64,000 nt of DNA, taken from positions 310,001 through 374,000 of the forward strand of contig NZ_CP020474.1 of the NCBI RefSeq assembly GCF_002080415.1, in the 5' to 3' direction. Made by a program: the position numbers and the translations under genes. The notes beneath the pieces were generated by a model. It was not told the DNA's origin. It did no database searches and saw only the letters and a program-made list of their open reading frames with translations. This DNA comes from Roseovarius mucosus (GTDB lineage: Bacteria; Pseudomonadota; Alphaproteobacteria; Rhodobacterales; Rhodobacteraceae). Shown one piece after another: positions 8,909 to 17,988 of this stretch (the stretch's first letter is position 1; each line of letters opens with the position of its first letter).

Positions 8909-9226
8909 ATGAAACACACGATGATCCTGTTGATATTGGGTATCACCTTTGGCGGGGCCCCGGCCTTTGCGGGCAACGGCCATTGCCCGCCGGGACTGGC
9001 CAAGAAACACAACGGCTGTCAGCCCCCCGGTCAGGCGAAGAAGCAAGGATATTACCGCATCGGCGACCGCATCAACGAGGATTACATCATTCTGCTTAAT
9101 CCCGGTCGCTACGGTCTGGACCGGAACGAGACCTACTACCGCGTTGGCGATCAGATTTACCGCGTGAACCGCGAAACACGCGAAATTCTCGACCTGATCG
9201 GCGCTGCGGCGGCGGTTCTGAACTGA
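8909..9226 (+). CDS. Small exported protein, RcnB-like C-terminal region
   Basis: A 105-residue precursor with a clear signal peptide ('MKHTMILLILGITFGGAPAF', cleaved near residue 21). The mature part starts with a Cys/Pro/Lys segment ('HCPPGLAKKHNGCQPPGQAK') followed by a repeated 'YYRIGDRI...YYRVGDQIYRV' pattern resembling the RcnB-type periplasmic domain. The family is common in Rhodobacteraceae and is sometimes mislabelled as excinuclease subunit A; nothing here resembles UvrA. ATG at 8909 follows a GAAAGGA ribosome site. It is probably periplasmic, and its role is not known. Confidence 0.72.
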   Translation: MKHTMILLILGITFGGAPAFAGNGHCPPGLAKKHNGCQPPGQAKKQGYYRIGDRINEDYIILLNPGRYGLDRNETYYRVGDQIYRVNRETREILDLIGAAAAVLN

Positions 9227-9244
9227 CCGTTTCGCGACAAGGCG

Positions 9245-10243
9245 CTAGTCGCGCCACCCCTGCCGCAGCAGCCGCGAATACTCCTGACTGCTCAGCCCGT
9301 CAACCGGGCTGGGCGGCAAGACGGCGCGCGCTTTCAGCTCTGCCAAGGGCACCGTCCCTGCCCCCGGCAAAACCCCCAGATCATAAAGATATCCGGGCAA
9401 CCGCCCCGACAAGATGACCCGCAGGTCAAACACCAGACCCTCCGCAATGCCGCGCACCAACCGATAGGGCATTGTCGTGCAATTGGTCCAAAGCGTGTGA
9501 TACCAACGCGGTTCCTCGGCCAAGGCGTTGCCATAGTCCAGAAACGCCCGAAACAACGCCGCGCGCTGCCCAGCACCCATCGCCACCGGATAGAGCGACA
9601 CTGACTCGCCTCGCGCATCGGTGCGAAGATGCACGATGTCGCGCTCGTCGGCTGCGATCAACACCAGCTCATACCGCTTGAAAAAACCGCCAATGGCCGA
9701 AAATTCTTCGCCCACTTCCCTGCGGATCTCGCCGGAAAACACGATATGCCGCCCATCGGCAAACCCGAAACTGACCAGCGTATGCGCGATCTCCGGACTA
9801 TCCCAGACCGACATGATCATATCAACAGAGGTGATCTGCTCCGGCTGAACCTCCAGATCATACCAGCGCTCAACCGCCTCGGTCGGGCTTGACCAGCGAA
9901 AATCCCGGATGTTGCGCACCAGAACCGCGCCTTCGCGCGCCGGCTCTGCGGTGACGCCGCGCGCCACTTCCGCCATCCAATCCCGGTCCTGTCGCGGCGC
10001 AATCCCGCCCCACCACAGCGCCCAGACCGCCAAAACCACGGCACTCAGCCCCAAGGCCAGGCGCAAACGCCCCCGCAACAGAATCCGCACAAGCGCAAGC
10101 CAGACGAACACTCCCACCAGATAGAGCAGATAAACCCAAGGTGCCGCGATCTGGAAATGCAGGCTTAGCCCAATCCAGACCGCAAGCCCCAAAAGCCAAG
10201 CGATCCCCAAGCCGCGTCCACAGATCGCCGCAGCGCGCCGCAT
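9245..10243 (-). CDS. DUF4105 (Lnb N-terminal-like) membrane protein
   Basis: A 332-residue protein with three N-terminal hydrophobic helices (about 10-30, 34-55, 62-80), followed by a soluble domain of the DUF4105 type. Recognisable segments are 'DFRWSSPTEAVERWYDLEV', 'SFGFADGRHIVFSGEIRRE' and 'WYHTLWTNCTTMPYRLVRG', whose Asn-Cys is the conserved core of the family. Related domains are proposed to be papain-like transmembrane or periplasmic hydrolases, so the Cys may be catalytic. It starts 2 bases after the uvrA stop and is surely cotranscribed with uvrA, so it may share its SOS control. Confidence 0.8.
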   Translation of the reverse strand: MRRAAAICGRGLGIAWLLGLAVWIGLSLHFQIAAPWVYLLYLVGVFVWLALVRILLRGRLRLALGLSAVVLAVWALWWGGIAPRQDRDWMAEVARGVTAEPAREGAVLVRNIRDFRWSSPTEAVERWYDLEVQPEQITSVDMIMSVWDSPEIAHTLVSFGFADGRHIVFSGEIRREVGEEFSAIGGFFKRYELVLIAADERDIVHLRTDARGESVSLYPVAMGAGQRAALFRAFLDYGNALAEEPRWYHTLWTNCTTMPYRLVRGIAEGLVFDLRVILSGRLPGYLYDLGVLPGAGTVPLAELKARAVLPPSPVDGLSSQEYSRLLRQGWRD

Positions 10244-10245
10244 CC

Positions 10246-13104
10246 CTATTCCGCAGCCACGCGCCGCGCCGCCAATATCTCCTTGAGATAGCGCCCGGTA
10301 TGGCTGCGGGGCTCTTCGGCCACTTCTTCCGGCGTGCCCACTGCCACAATCTCGCCGCCGCCATCGCCGCCCTCGGGGCCAATGTCGATAATATGATCAG
10401 CCGTCTTGATCACATCAAGGTTATGCTCGATCACAATGACCGAATTGCCCTGATCGACCAATTCATGCAGCACTTCCAACAGCTTGTTCACATCCTCGAA
10501 ATGCAGCCCCGTCGTCGGCTCGTCAAGGATGTAGAGCGTGCGACCCGTGGACCGCTTGGCCAGCTCTTTCGACAGCTTGACCCGCTGCGCCTCGCCCCCC
10601 GAAAGGGTCGTCGCCTGCTGGCCCACCTTGATATAGCCAAGCCCCACGCGCATCAGCGCGTCCATCTTTTCACGGATGCTTGGCACCGCCTTGAAAAACT
10701 CCTGCGCCTCTTCCACCGTCATATCAAGAACGTCCGCTATGCTCTTGCCCTTAAAGCGGATTTCCAGCGTCTCGCGGTTATAGCGCGCGCCCTTGCAGGT
10801 CTCGCATTCCACATAGACATCCGGCAGGAAATGCATCTCGATCTTGATCAGACCATCACCCTGACAGGCCTCGCAGCGTCCGCCCTTGACGTTAAAGCTG
10901 AAACGCCCCGGCTTATAGCCGCGCGCCTTGGCCTCTGGCAGACCGGCGAACCAATCGCGGATCGGTGTAAACGCCCCCGTGTAGGTCGCGGGGTTCGAAC
11001 GCGGCGTGCGCCCGATGGGCCGCTGATCAATATCAATCACCTTGTCGAGATGCTCCAGCCCCTTGATCGTCTCACAGGGCGCGGGCGTCTGCCGCGCGCC
11101 ATTGAGGCGCATCGAGGCGGTCTTGAACAGCGTCTCAATCGTCAGCGTGGATTTTCCCCCACCCGACACGCCCGACACACAAACAAACTGCCCCAGCGGA
11201 AAAGTCGCCGTCACCTCCTTGAGGTTGTTGCCCGTCGCCTTGACCACCGTCAGCTTCTTCTTGTTGCCCTTGCGCCGTACCTCGGGCACCGCAATCTCGC
11301 GCGCGCCAGACAGGTATTGCCCGGTCAGCGACGCAGGATCAGCCGCCACCGCGTCAGGCGTGCCATGGCTCACCACCCGGCCGCCATGCACCCCGGCACC
11401 GGGGCCGATGTCAAACACGTAATCGGCGGTGCGAATGGCCTCTTCGTCATGCTCGACCACGATCACCGTATTGCCCTGATCCCGCAGATTGCGCAGGGTT
11501 TCCAACAGTCGCCCATTGTCGCGCTGATGCAGGCCAATCGACGGCTCATCCAGCACATAAAGCACGCCCGTCAACCCGCTGCCGATCTGGCTGGCCAGCC
11601 GAATGCGCTGGCTCTCACCACCCGACAGCGTGCCCGCATTGCGGCTCAGCGTCAGGTAATCCAGCCCCACGTTGTTGAGAAACCCCAACCGCTCGCGGAT
11701 TTCCTTGAGAATGGCGCGCGCAATCTCGTTCTTCTGCTTGCCCAGATGATCCGGCACCGTGCGGCACCACTCCAGCGCCTCGCGGATCGACATCTGCACC
11801 ACTTGGCCCACATGCAGGCCCGCAATCCGCACCGCCAGCGCCTCGGCCCGCAGGCGATAGCCACCGCAGGCCCCGCAAGGGCGGTTGTTCTGATAGCGCT
11901 CGAATTCCTCGCGCACCCAGCTTGAATCGGTCTCACGATAGCGGCGTTCCATATTGGGAATAACGCCCTCGAACACCCGGCTCACCTGATAGACACGCCC
12001 GCCCTCATCATAGCGAAATCCGATCTCTTCCTCACCAGACCCGTGCAAGAACACCTGCTTCACATGCGCAGGCAGGTCTTTCCACGGGCTGTTGCGATCA
12101 AATTCGTAATGTTTGGCAATGGAATTGATGGTCTGCGTGAAATAGGGGCTCTTGCCCTTGCGCCAGGGTGCAATCGCCCCATCCGCCAGCTTCAGCGCCT
12201 CATCCGGCACCACCAACCGCTCATCAAAGAACAGCTCCGCCCCCAACCCGTCACACTCGGGACAGGCCCCAAAGGGCGCGTTGAACGAAAAAAGCCGCGG
12301 CTCGATTTCCGGAATGGTAAAGCCACTGACCGGACAGGCGAATTTCTCGGAAAAGATCATCCGCTCCGGGTCACCCTCCTTGGGCGCGGTTTCCAGCACG
12401 GCAATGCCATCCGCCAAATCAAGCGCCGTGCGGAAACTATCCGCAAGCCGGGTCTGCAACCCGTCTTTGACCACCAGCCGGTCCACCACAACATCAATGT
12501 CATGGCGGAATTTCTTGTCGAGCGTGGGCGGTTCATCCAATTCGTAAAACTGCCCGTCGACCTTAACCCGCTGAAACCCGGATTTGCGCAGTTCCAGAAA
12601 TTCCTTGCGATACTCGCCCTTGCGGTCGCGCACGATGGGGGCCAGCAGATAGGCGCGCGTGCCCTCCTCCATCGCCATCACCCGGTCCACCATATCCTGC
12701 ACCTGTTGCGCCTCGATGGGCAGGCCGGTGGCGGGCGAATAGGGCGTGCCGACGCGGGCAAAAAGCAGCCGGAGATAGTCGTAAATCTCCGTCACCGTGC
12801 CCACGGTCGAACGGGGATTCTTGCTTGTCGTCTTTTGCTCAATCGAAATCGCCGGGCTCAGACCGCTGATATGATCCACATCCGGCTTTTCCATCATGTC
12901 GAGGAACTGCCGCGCATAGGCGCTCAAGCTCTCGACATAGCGCCGCTGCCCCTCGGCATAGATCGTGTCAAAGGCGAGGCTGGATTTGCCAGAGCCCGAC
13001 AGCCCGGTGATCACCACCAGCTGATCGCGTGGAATATCCACGTCGATATTCTTGAGGTTATGCTCGCGCGCCCCGCGCACCTCGATATATTTCAGATCGG
13101 CCAT
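10246..13104 (-). CDS. uvrA: Excinuclease ABC subunit A
   Basis: Damage-recognition ATPase of nucleotide excision repair, acting as a dimer with UvrB. The 952-residue protein contains two ABC ATPase modules: Walker A '[20 protein letters not shown]' near residue 33 and '[18 protein letters not shown]' near 650. Matching signatures are '[19 protein letters not shown]' and '[19 protein letters not shown]'. A zinc-finger segment '[19 protein letters not shown]', closed by '[10 protein letters not shown]', lies near 750. ATG at 13104 ('[20 protein letters not shown]') matches the family start; an upstream in-frame ATG would add 28 unrelated residues. A canonical alphaproteobacterial SOS box lies about 70 bases upstream, indicating LexA control. 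Confidence 0.97.
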   Translation of the reverse strand: MADLKYIEVRGAREHNLKNIDVDIPRDQLVVITGLSGSGKSSLAFDTIYAEGQRRYVESLSAYARQFLDMMEKPDVDHISGLSPAISIEQKTTSKNPRSTVGTVTEIYDYLRLLFARVGTPYSPATGLPIEAQQVQDMVDRVMAMEEGTRAYLLAPIVRDRKGEYRKEFLELRKSGFQRVKVDGQFYELDEPPTLDKKFRHDIDVVVDRLVVKDGLQTRLADSFRTALDLADGIAVLETAPKEGDPERMIFSEKFACPVSGFTIPEIEPRLFSFNAPFGACPECDGLGAELFFDERLVVPDEALKLADGAIAPWRKGKSPYFTQTINSIAKHYEFDRNSPWKDLPAHVKQVFLHGSGEEEIGFRYDEGGRVYQVSRVFEGVIPNMERRYRETDSSWVREEFERYQNNRPCGACGGYRLRAEALAVRIAGLHVGQVVQMSIREALEWCRTVPDHLGKQKNEIARAILKEIRERLGFLNNVGLDYLTLSRNAGTLSGGESQRIRLASQIGSGLTGVLYVLDEPSIGLHQRDNGRLLETLRNLRDQGNTVIVVEHDEEAIRTADYVFDIGPGAGVHGGRVVSHGTPDAVAADPASLTGQYLSGAREIAVPEVRRKGNKKKLTVVKATGNNLKEVTATFPLGQFVCVSGVSGGGKSTLTIETLFKTASMRLNGARQTPAPCETIKGLEHLDKVIDIDQRPIGRTPRSNPATYTGAFTPIRDWFAGLPEAKARGYKPGRFSFNVKGGRCEACQGDGLIKIEMHFLPDVYVECETCKGARYNRETLEIRFKGKSIADVLDMTVEEAQEFFKAVPSIREKMDALMRVGLGYIKVGQQATTLSGGEAQRVKLSKELAKRSTGRTLYILDEPTTGLHFEDVNKLLEVLHELVDQGNSVIVIEHNLDVIKTADHIIDIGPEGGDGGGEIVAVGTPEEVAEEPRSHTGRYLKEILAARRVAAE

Positions 13105-13171
13105 TCTGACCCCCCGGATCACCATTCCCCACACATAGGCGAGAGCCGCGCCGCTTCCAAGGTAATTTTGT

Positions 13172-13186
13172 GAACATAGCGCGAAC
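13172..13186 (-). promoter_or_regulatory. LexA-binding SOS box of uvrA
   Basis: The plus strand reads GAAC-ATAGCGC-GAAC, that is GTTC-N7-GTTC toward uvrA. This is an exact match to the direct-repeat LexA site known in alphaproteobacteria. It lies 68 bases upstream of the uvrA ATG, a usual position for a promoter-overlapping operator, and uvrA is a standard SOS gene in this class. Confidence 0.85.
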
Positions 13187-13322
13187 ATGCAACAATCGCC
13201 CTGCCCGTCCTCGGCACATCGCCGCCCGTACAGAACCGCGCCGCAAGATGGTCAGGCAAAATTCATTTGACCTGGCCCTGCCGCGCCCCCACCTACTTGG
13301 CACAGCACGAAAGGAGACCGCT

Positions 13323-13691
13323 ATGACCCTGACACGCCGTTTCATCGCGCTTGGCCTACCCGCGCTCCTCTTTGCCCGGCCCGCCAACGCCCATCACGGC
13401 TGGCGCTGGACCGACGATGGGCGGTTCGAATTGCGGGGCCTCATCACCGAGGCACGCTTGGGCAATCCGCATGGCGTCTTGACCATCGACGCAGAGGGCG
13501 AGATCTGGAAGGCCGAGGTCGGCCAGCCTTGGCGCAACGAACGCGCCGGTCTAACCGACGCCATGCTTGCCCCCGGCACAGACATAAAGATCATTGGCAA
13601 ACGCGCCGCTGATCCCAAGGACCGTCTGGTCAAGGCCGAGGCGATCGAGCTTTTAGGCGCGCTCTTTGAGCTGTACCCCGAACGCCTTTGA
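13323..13691 (+). CDS. DUF6152-like small periplasmic protein
   Basis: A 122-residue precursor with a signal peptide ('LTRRFIALGLPALLFARPAN', cleavage near Ala-His). It is followed by 'HHGWRWTDDGRFELRGLITE' and an OB-like segment 'NPHGVLTIDAEGEIWKAEVG' typical of the DUF6152 family of small periplasmic proteins. ATG at 13323 is preceded by GAAAGGAGA. Its stop overlaps the next start (TGATG), so the two are translationally coupled. The His-His at the mature N-terminus suggests possible metal binding, but this is only an inference. Confidence 0.75.
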   Translation: MTLTRRFIALGLPALLFARPANAHHGWRWTDDGRFELRGLITEARLGNPHGVLTIDAEGEIWKAEVGQPWRNERAGLTDAMLAPGTDIKIIGKRAADPKDRLVKAEAIELLGALFELYPERL

Positions 13692-14122
13692 TGGATTGGG
13701 CGGCAACGCTTGAGGCCCAGCCCTTCGCTCAGGCCCTGCGGGCCTCGCGCTGGACATATCCGCTGGTGAATGCGGGTCACATCCTTGGTCTGGCCCTGTT
13801 GATCGGGGCCGTCGTGCCCATGGATGTCCGGCTCTTGCGCGGCGATCTGCGCGCGATCAGGATGCTGCGCGTCTATGCGATTGGCGGGCTCTGTCTCGCG
13901 CTTGCCTGCGGCAGCCTGCTCTTTGCGGCGCAAGCGTCGGACTATGTGGCAAATAGCTGGTTCCGCTGGAAAATCGCACTTTTGGTCGCGGCTCTGGTGA
14001 ACGCGGCCTTGCATCTGCATCCGCTGGCCCTGTCACGCCCCCGCCAATGCGCGGCGGCCATACTGTCGCTTTGCCTGTGGATCGCCGTCCTGCTCTGCGG
14101 TCGGATCATCGCCTATTCCTGA
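13691..14122 (+). CDS. Small multi-pass membrane protein (DUF6644-like)
   Basis: A 143-residue hydrophobic protein with about four transmembrane helices: 'NAGHILGLALLIGAVVPMD' (about 28-46), 'IGGLCLALACGSLLFAAQ', 'KIALLVAALVNAALHL' and 'AAAILSLCLWIAVLLCGR'. It carries His residues near helix ends, in a pattern reminiscent of small haem or metal membrane proteins. ATG at 13691 overlaps the previous stop by one base; a TTG one codon earlier is possible but unnecessary. The pair with the DUF6152-like protein recurs in proteobacteria, and its function is unknown. Confidence 0.7.
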   Translation: MDWAATLEAQPFAQALRASRWTYPLVNAGHILGLALLIGAVVPMDVRLLRGDLRAIRMLRVYAIGGLCLALACGSLLFAAQASDYVANSWFRWKIALLVAALVNAALHLHPLALSRPRQCAAAILSLCLWIAVLLCGRIIAYS

Positions 14123-14148
14123 GGCGCAGCAGGCACGGCATCCCGCCC

Positions 14149-14988
14149 CTAAGCGACGCTGACGCCCCGCCGCCCCGCCAAATCGGTGAAATACTGCCAC
14201 GCCACCCGGCCCGACCGCGCCCCGCGCGTGGCCTGCCATTCAATCGCCTCAGCGCGCAGCGTGTCTTCGTCAATCTCGACACCGTAGGCATCGCAATAGC
14301 CCCGGATCATCGCCAGATACTGATCCTGATCGCAGGCATGGAACCCAAGCCAAAGCCCGAACCGATCCGACAAAGACACCTTTTCCTCGACCGCCTCAGA
14401 CGGGTTGATCGCCGATGACCGCTCATTCTCGATCATGTCGCGGGGCATCAGATGCCGACGGTTTGAGGTGGCATAGAACACCACATTGTCTGGCCGCCCC
14501 TCAATCCCGCCATCCAGAACCGCCTTGAGCGATTTGTAATGCTGATCGTCATGGGAAAAACTGAGGTCATCACAAAACAGCAAGAACCGGGTTTGCGCAC
14601 CGCGCAAGAGGTTCAGCAACCGGCTGACCGACGGCAAGTCTTCGCGCTGCAATTCCACGATCTTGAGCGGCAGGCCCTCTGCCCGCACCGCCGCATGCAC
14701 CGCTTTCACAAGGCTGGATTTTCCCATGCCCCGCGCGCCCCACAAGAGGGCGTTATTGGCGGGCAGCCCCCGCGCGAATTGCAGCGTGTTTTGCAACAGC
14801 GTATCGCGCGACCGATCCACCCCCACCAAAAGGCCCATATCGACCCGGCTCACGTGGCGCACAGGCTCCAACCTATCCGGGCTGACATGCCAGACAAAGG
14901 CATCCGCAGTATCGAAATCAGGGGCCGAAAGCGGTGCCGGGGCCATCCGCTCCAGCGCGGCGGCGATACGGTCCAACGGATCACTCAT
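14149..14988 (-). CDS. DUF815 AAA+ ATPase
   Basis: A 279-residue soluble P-loop ATPase of the DUF815 family. Walker A is 'LLWGARGMGKSSLVKAVHA' (about residues 81-99). Walker B is 'RFLLFCDDLSFSHDD' (about 133-147). The sensor-like 'VVFYATSNRRHLMPRDM' and the segment 'VSLSDRFGLWLGFHACDQDQ' are strongly conserved in the family. It begins immediately after the tatC stop with no intergenic base, so it is the last gene of the tatABC operon. Its biochemical role is not established; the operon link to Tat does not by itself show a role in export. Confidence 0.88.
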   Translation of the reverse strand: MSDPLDRIAAALERMAPAPLSAPDFDTADAFVWHVSPDRLEPVRHVSRVDMGLLVGVDRSRDTLLQNTLQFARGLPANNALLWGARGMGKSSLVKAVHAAVRAEGLPLKIVELQREDLPSVSRLLNLLRGAQTRFLLFCDDLSFSHDDQHYKSLKAVLDGGIEGRPDNVVFYATSNRRHLMPRDMIENERSSAINPSEAVEEKVSLSDRFGLWLGFHACDQDQYLAMIRGYCDAYGVEIDEDTLRAEAIEWQATRGARSGRVAWQYFTDLAGRRGVSVA

Positions 14989-15918
14989 TCAATTCTTGCC
15001 TTTTTCCTCGGACGCGTCGGCCTCAGCAGCATCCGCCGCCTCTTCCTCGTCAAACCACAGCCCCTGCGCGCGCAATTCCGCCTCACGCTTTTTCTCAACC
15101 CAAGTAACCAGTTGGATTGAAATCTCGTACAGGCCGTAAACCACCACGAAAAGGATCAGTTGCGTCACCACATCAGGCGGCGTCACCAGCGCGGCCAGAA
15201 CAAGGATACCGATCACGGCATATTTGCGCACCGATTTCAGACCAATCGCACTCACCAGCCCCGCTTTCCCCATCAGCGTCAGCAAGACCGGCAATTGAAA
15301 GCAAAGCCCAAAGGCGATGATGAATTTCAGCGTGATATCAAGGCTTTCGTTGACCTTGCCAAAAAAGGTGATGCGAATGCCCGTAGCCTCAGGGGCCGCC
15401 GCCGCCCCCGGCACCACCTCTGGCCCAACCAACCCGGTCATCAGATCGGCAATGATCGAGGGCACATCGGCAAAGCCAAGAAAGAACGCCATCGCAAGTG
15501 GCGTCACCACCAAATGCGCAAAGGATGCCCCCAACAGGAACATCATCGGCGACGCGATCATGAACGGCAAAAACGCGTTCTTTTCCTGCTTATAAAGCCC
15601 CGGCGCCACAAAGCGCCACATCTGGAACCCGATCACCGGAAAGGCCAGCGCAAAGCCGAACACCATCGAAATGCGGAACAACGTAAAGAGATATTCCTGC
15701 GGGCTGGTATATTGCATCGTGGGCGATGGGTCGCCCAACTCGCGCAATGTCGCCTCGATCGGCTCTAGCAGGAATTGCAAAATCGGCTCGGCCACGGCAA
15801 AGGCCAAACAGATCCCGATGATAAAGGCGATCACCGACCGGATCAGCCGGGTGCGCAGCTCGGCCAGATGCTCGATCAGCGGCGCACTGCTGTCCTCGAT
15901 CTCGTCGCGCGGGGTCAT
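14989..15918 (-). CDS. tatC: Sec-independent protein translocase TatC
   Basis: Core receptor of the twin-arginine translocase, binding the RR signal peptide together with TatB in the inner membrane. The 309-residue protein has six hydrophobic helices and the family opening '[19 protein letters not shown]' (about 14-32). The periplasmic '[20 protein letters not shown]' and the helix pair '[20 protein letters not shown]' with '[20 protein letters not shown]' are all typical. It is slightly long because of a charged C-terminal tail and a periplasmic insertion. Its start overlaps the tatB stop by 4 bases. Confidence 0.97.
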   Translation of the reverse strand: MTPRDEIEDSSAPLIEHLAELRTRLIRSVIAFIIGICLAFAVAEPILQFLLEPIEATLRELGDPSPTMQYTSPQEYLFTLFRISMVFGFALAFPVIGFQMWRFVAPGLYKQEKNAFLPFMIASPMMFLLGASFAHLVVTPLAMAFFLGFADVPSIIADLMTGLVGPEVVPGAAAAPEATGIRITFFGKVNESLDITLKFIIAFGLCFQLPVLLTLMGKAGLVSAIGLKSVRKYAVIGILVLAALVTPPDVVTQLILFVVVYGLYEISIQLVTWVEKKREAELRAQGLWFDEEEAADAAEADASEEKGKN

Positions 15919-16397
15919 GCCTCGTCCTCTGGCTTGGACGTCTTCCCTTTCGGCGCAGCCTTGGGCTTCGCGGCGGCCTTGGGCTTGGACGCCACCTTTT
16001 CCGGTGCGGCCTCAGCCTCGGCTTTCGCAGCCTTGCGCGCCTCTGCCATCTCAGCGGTGGCGGCGCGGCCCTTTTCGGCCGAGGCCTGCTGTTCGGGGCT
16101 CAGTGTGGGCTTGGTCACATCGTTCAGATCGCGCGTGACGCTGTCCGTCGTCTTGCGCACCTCATCCATCGCGGTCTTCATCGGGTTTGCCGCGGATTTA
16201 AAGGTTTTTTGAATGTCGCCAACGCCGGATTGATCGGCGGCATCATTCATCGCGCGGCTAAATTCGCGGGCCATGCCCTTGGCCTTGCCCACAAAATTCC
16301 CCACAGCCCGAAACATTCCCGGCAGGTCCTTGGGGCCCACCACGATCAAGGCCACGATGCCGATAAGCAAAAGCTCCGTCCAGCCAAGATCGAACAT
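15915..16397 (-). CDS. tatB: Sec-independent protein translocase TatB
   Basis: TatB forms the substrate-receptor complex with TatC. The 160-residue product has the N-terminal helix '[19 protein letters not shown]' (about 9-27) with the TatB-specific Glu and the Gly-Pro hinge, then an amphipathic helix. A long Ala/Lys/Pro-rich tail of low complexity fills residues 100-160. It starts with '[10 protein letters not shown]', as expected. The order tatA-tatB-tatC with short spacings marks one operon. Confidence 0.95.
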   Translation of the reverse strand: MFDLGWTELLLIGIVALIVVGPKDLPGMFRAVGNFVGKAKGMAREFSRAMNDAADQSGVGDIQKTFKSAANPMKTAMDEVRKTTDSVTRDLNDVTKPTLSPEQQASAEKGRAATAEMAEARKAAKAEAEAAPEKVASKPKAAAKPKAAPKGKTSKPEDEA

Positions 16398-16404
16398 TTA
16401 AGGA

Positions 16405-16629
16405 TCAGACCTTGTCTTTGTCTTCGGTCGGGGTCACGTCGCGCGCGGTCTCAGCAGACTCTTTGCTGGTGTCATCCAGTTCCTTGGTGCCCTCGGCCAC
16501 GCCCTTTTTGAAAGAGGTGATACCCTTGCCCACTTCGCCCATGAGCGACGAAATCTTGCCGCGCCCAAAAAGCACAAGCACCACCACCGCGATCAGAAGA
16601 AGCCCCGGAAGGCCAATATTGTTCAGCAT
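16405..16629 (-). CDS. tatA: Sec-independent protein translocase TatA
   Basis: TatA is the pore-forming subunit of the twin-arginine translocase. The 74-residue product has the single N-terminal helix '[19 protein letters not shown]' (about 9-27) with the conserved FGRGK hinge, followed by the amphipathic helix '[16 protein letters not shown]' and a short acidic tail. An AGGGAG ribosome site lies about 9 bases before the ATG. It is the first gene of the tatABC-DUF815 operon, and the 161-base gap upstream to prfB should hold the promoter. Confidence 0.96.
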   Translation of the reverse strand: MLNNIGLPGLLLIAVVVLVLFGRGKISSLMGEVGKGITSFKKGVAEGTKELDDTSKESAETARDVTPTEDKDKV

Positions 16630-16790
16630 TTCAATTTCTCCCTTTCTCGGGGGTCGGTTGTCGTCCCCGGGAATTTCAGCTTCGTATCTAATGGGTCATC
16701 CCGGCGGATAAAAGCGGCAAAGCAGCGATGCCCCCCGGATTCCCTACTTATTTGCCCGGACCATACCCTACGCAGGCCGACCCGCATGGG

Positions 16791-17918
16791 TCAATCACCC
16801 CCCTGCGCCTCGGCCCGGCTCTTGCCGCTCACATTCATCGCCAGCGTGGCGGCCATGAATTCATCCAGATCACCATCCAGCACACCTTTGGTATCCGATG
16901 TTTCAACACCGGTGCGCAGATCCTTGACCATCTGATAGGGCTGCAACACATACGACCGGATCTGATTGCCCCAGCCCGCATCGCCCTTGGCATCATGGGC
17001 TTCGTTGATGGCCGCGTTGCGCCGGTCCAATTCCAACTGGTAAAGCCGCGATTTCAGCGCCTTCATGGCGATGTCGCGGTTCTGATGCTGCGATTTCTGG
17101 CTGCTCGTCACAACAATGCCCGTGGGCATATGCGTGATCCGCACCGCCGAGTCGGTGGTGTTCACGTGCTGCCCACCCGCACCAGACGAACGATAGGTGT
17201 CGATGCGAATATCAGACGGGTTCACCTCGATCTCGATATTGTCATCCACCACCGGGTAAACCCAGACCGACGAAAACGATGTGTGCCGCTTAGCCGCCGA
17301 ATCAAACGGCGAAATCCGCACCAGACGATGCACGCCCGATTCGGATTTCAGCCACCCATAGGCATTGTGACCGCTGATTTTATAGGCAGCGGATTTGATC
17401 CCCGCCTCGTCACCCGCCGATTCCGATTGCAGTTCGACCGTATAGCCACGCTTTTCCGCCCAGCGAACATACATCCGCGCCAGCATCGACGCCCAGTCGC
17501 AGCTCTCGGTGCCGCCAGCGCCTGCGTTGATCTCCAGAAACGTATCGTTGGAATCCGCCTCACCATCCAGCAGCGCCTCCAACTCCTTGGCGGCGGCCAC
17601 CTTGGCCAGCGCCTTGATCGCGGCCTCGGCCTCGCCCACGACCTCGGCGTCACTTTCAGCCTCGCCCAGCTCGATCAGCCCAAGATTATCCTCTAGCTCG
17701 TTCTTGATGCTGTCATGGGTCTCCAGCGCATCCACCAGCGCCTGCCGCTCGCGCATCAGTGTCTGCGCCCGCGCGGGATCATCCCAAAGCGTGGGATCTT
17801 CGACACGCGCGTTGAATTCCTCCAGCCGGTGGCGGGCCGTTTCCCACCCCAGCCGCTGCCGCAAGAGCTCCAACGACTTTTCGATCTCAGCCACGAGGTT
17901 CTGGGTTTCTGCGCGCAT
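16791..17918 (-). CDS. prfB: Peptide chain release factor 2
   Basis: RF2 recognises UGA and UAA stop codons and triggers peptide release on the ribosome. The 375-residue protein has the RF2 tripeptide in '[17 protein letters not shown]' (about 202-218) and the catalytic GGQ in '[20 protein letters not shown]' (about 243-262). The reading frame is continuous through the region where E. coli uses a programmed +1 frameshift ('[20 protein letters not shown]'), so autoregulatory frameshifting is absent. It is flanked by tatA and mrcA on the same strand, with separate intergenic gaps. Confidence 0.96.
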   Translation of the reverse strand: MRAETQNLVAEIEKSLELLRQRLGWETARHRLEEFNARVEDPTLWDDPARAQTLMRERQALVDALETHDSIKNELEDNLGLIELGEAESDAEVVGEAEAAIKALAKVAAAKELEALLDGEADSNDTFLEINAGAGGTESCDWASMLARMYVRWAEKRGYTVELQSESAGDEAGIKSAAYKISGHNAYGWLKSESGVHRLVRISPFDSAAKRHTSFSSVWVYPVVDDNIEIEVNPSDIRIDTYRSSGAGGQHVNTTDSAVRITHMPTGIVVTSSQKSQHQNRDIAMKALKSRLYQLELDRRNAAINEAHDAKGDAGWGNQIRSYVLQPYQMVKDLRTGVETSDTKGVLDGDLDEFMAATLAMNVSGKSRAEAQGGD

Positions 17919-17988
17919 CGGAATGTCCTTGTCTGGTCAGGTGCGGGTGATAGCGCAGCGCGCCGGGCCGGGCAAGAGAGCCCGAAGC

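Noticed and set aside
8909..9226. Excinuclease subunit A fragment
   Set aside because: The product is a short exported protein without ATPase motifs; the name is a known mislabel of the family.
10141..11925. Long plus-strand open frame of 594 codons inside uvrA
   Set aside because: It is the antisense shadow of uvrA: low-complexity His/Arg/Gln-rich translation, no domain, and uvrA is unambiguous.
16791..17918. Programmed frameshift in prfB
   Set aside because: The frame is continuous from the N-terminus through the region equivalent to the E. coli shift site.
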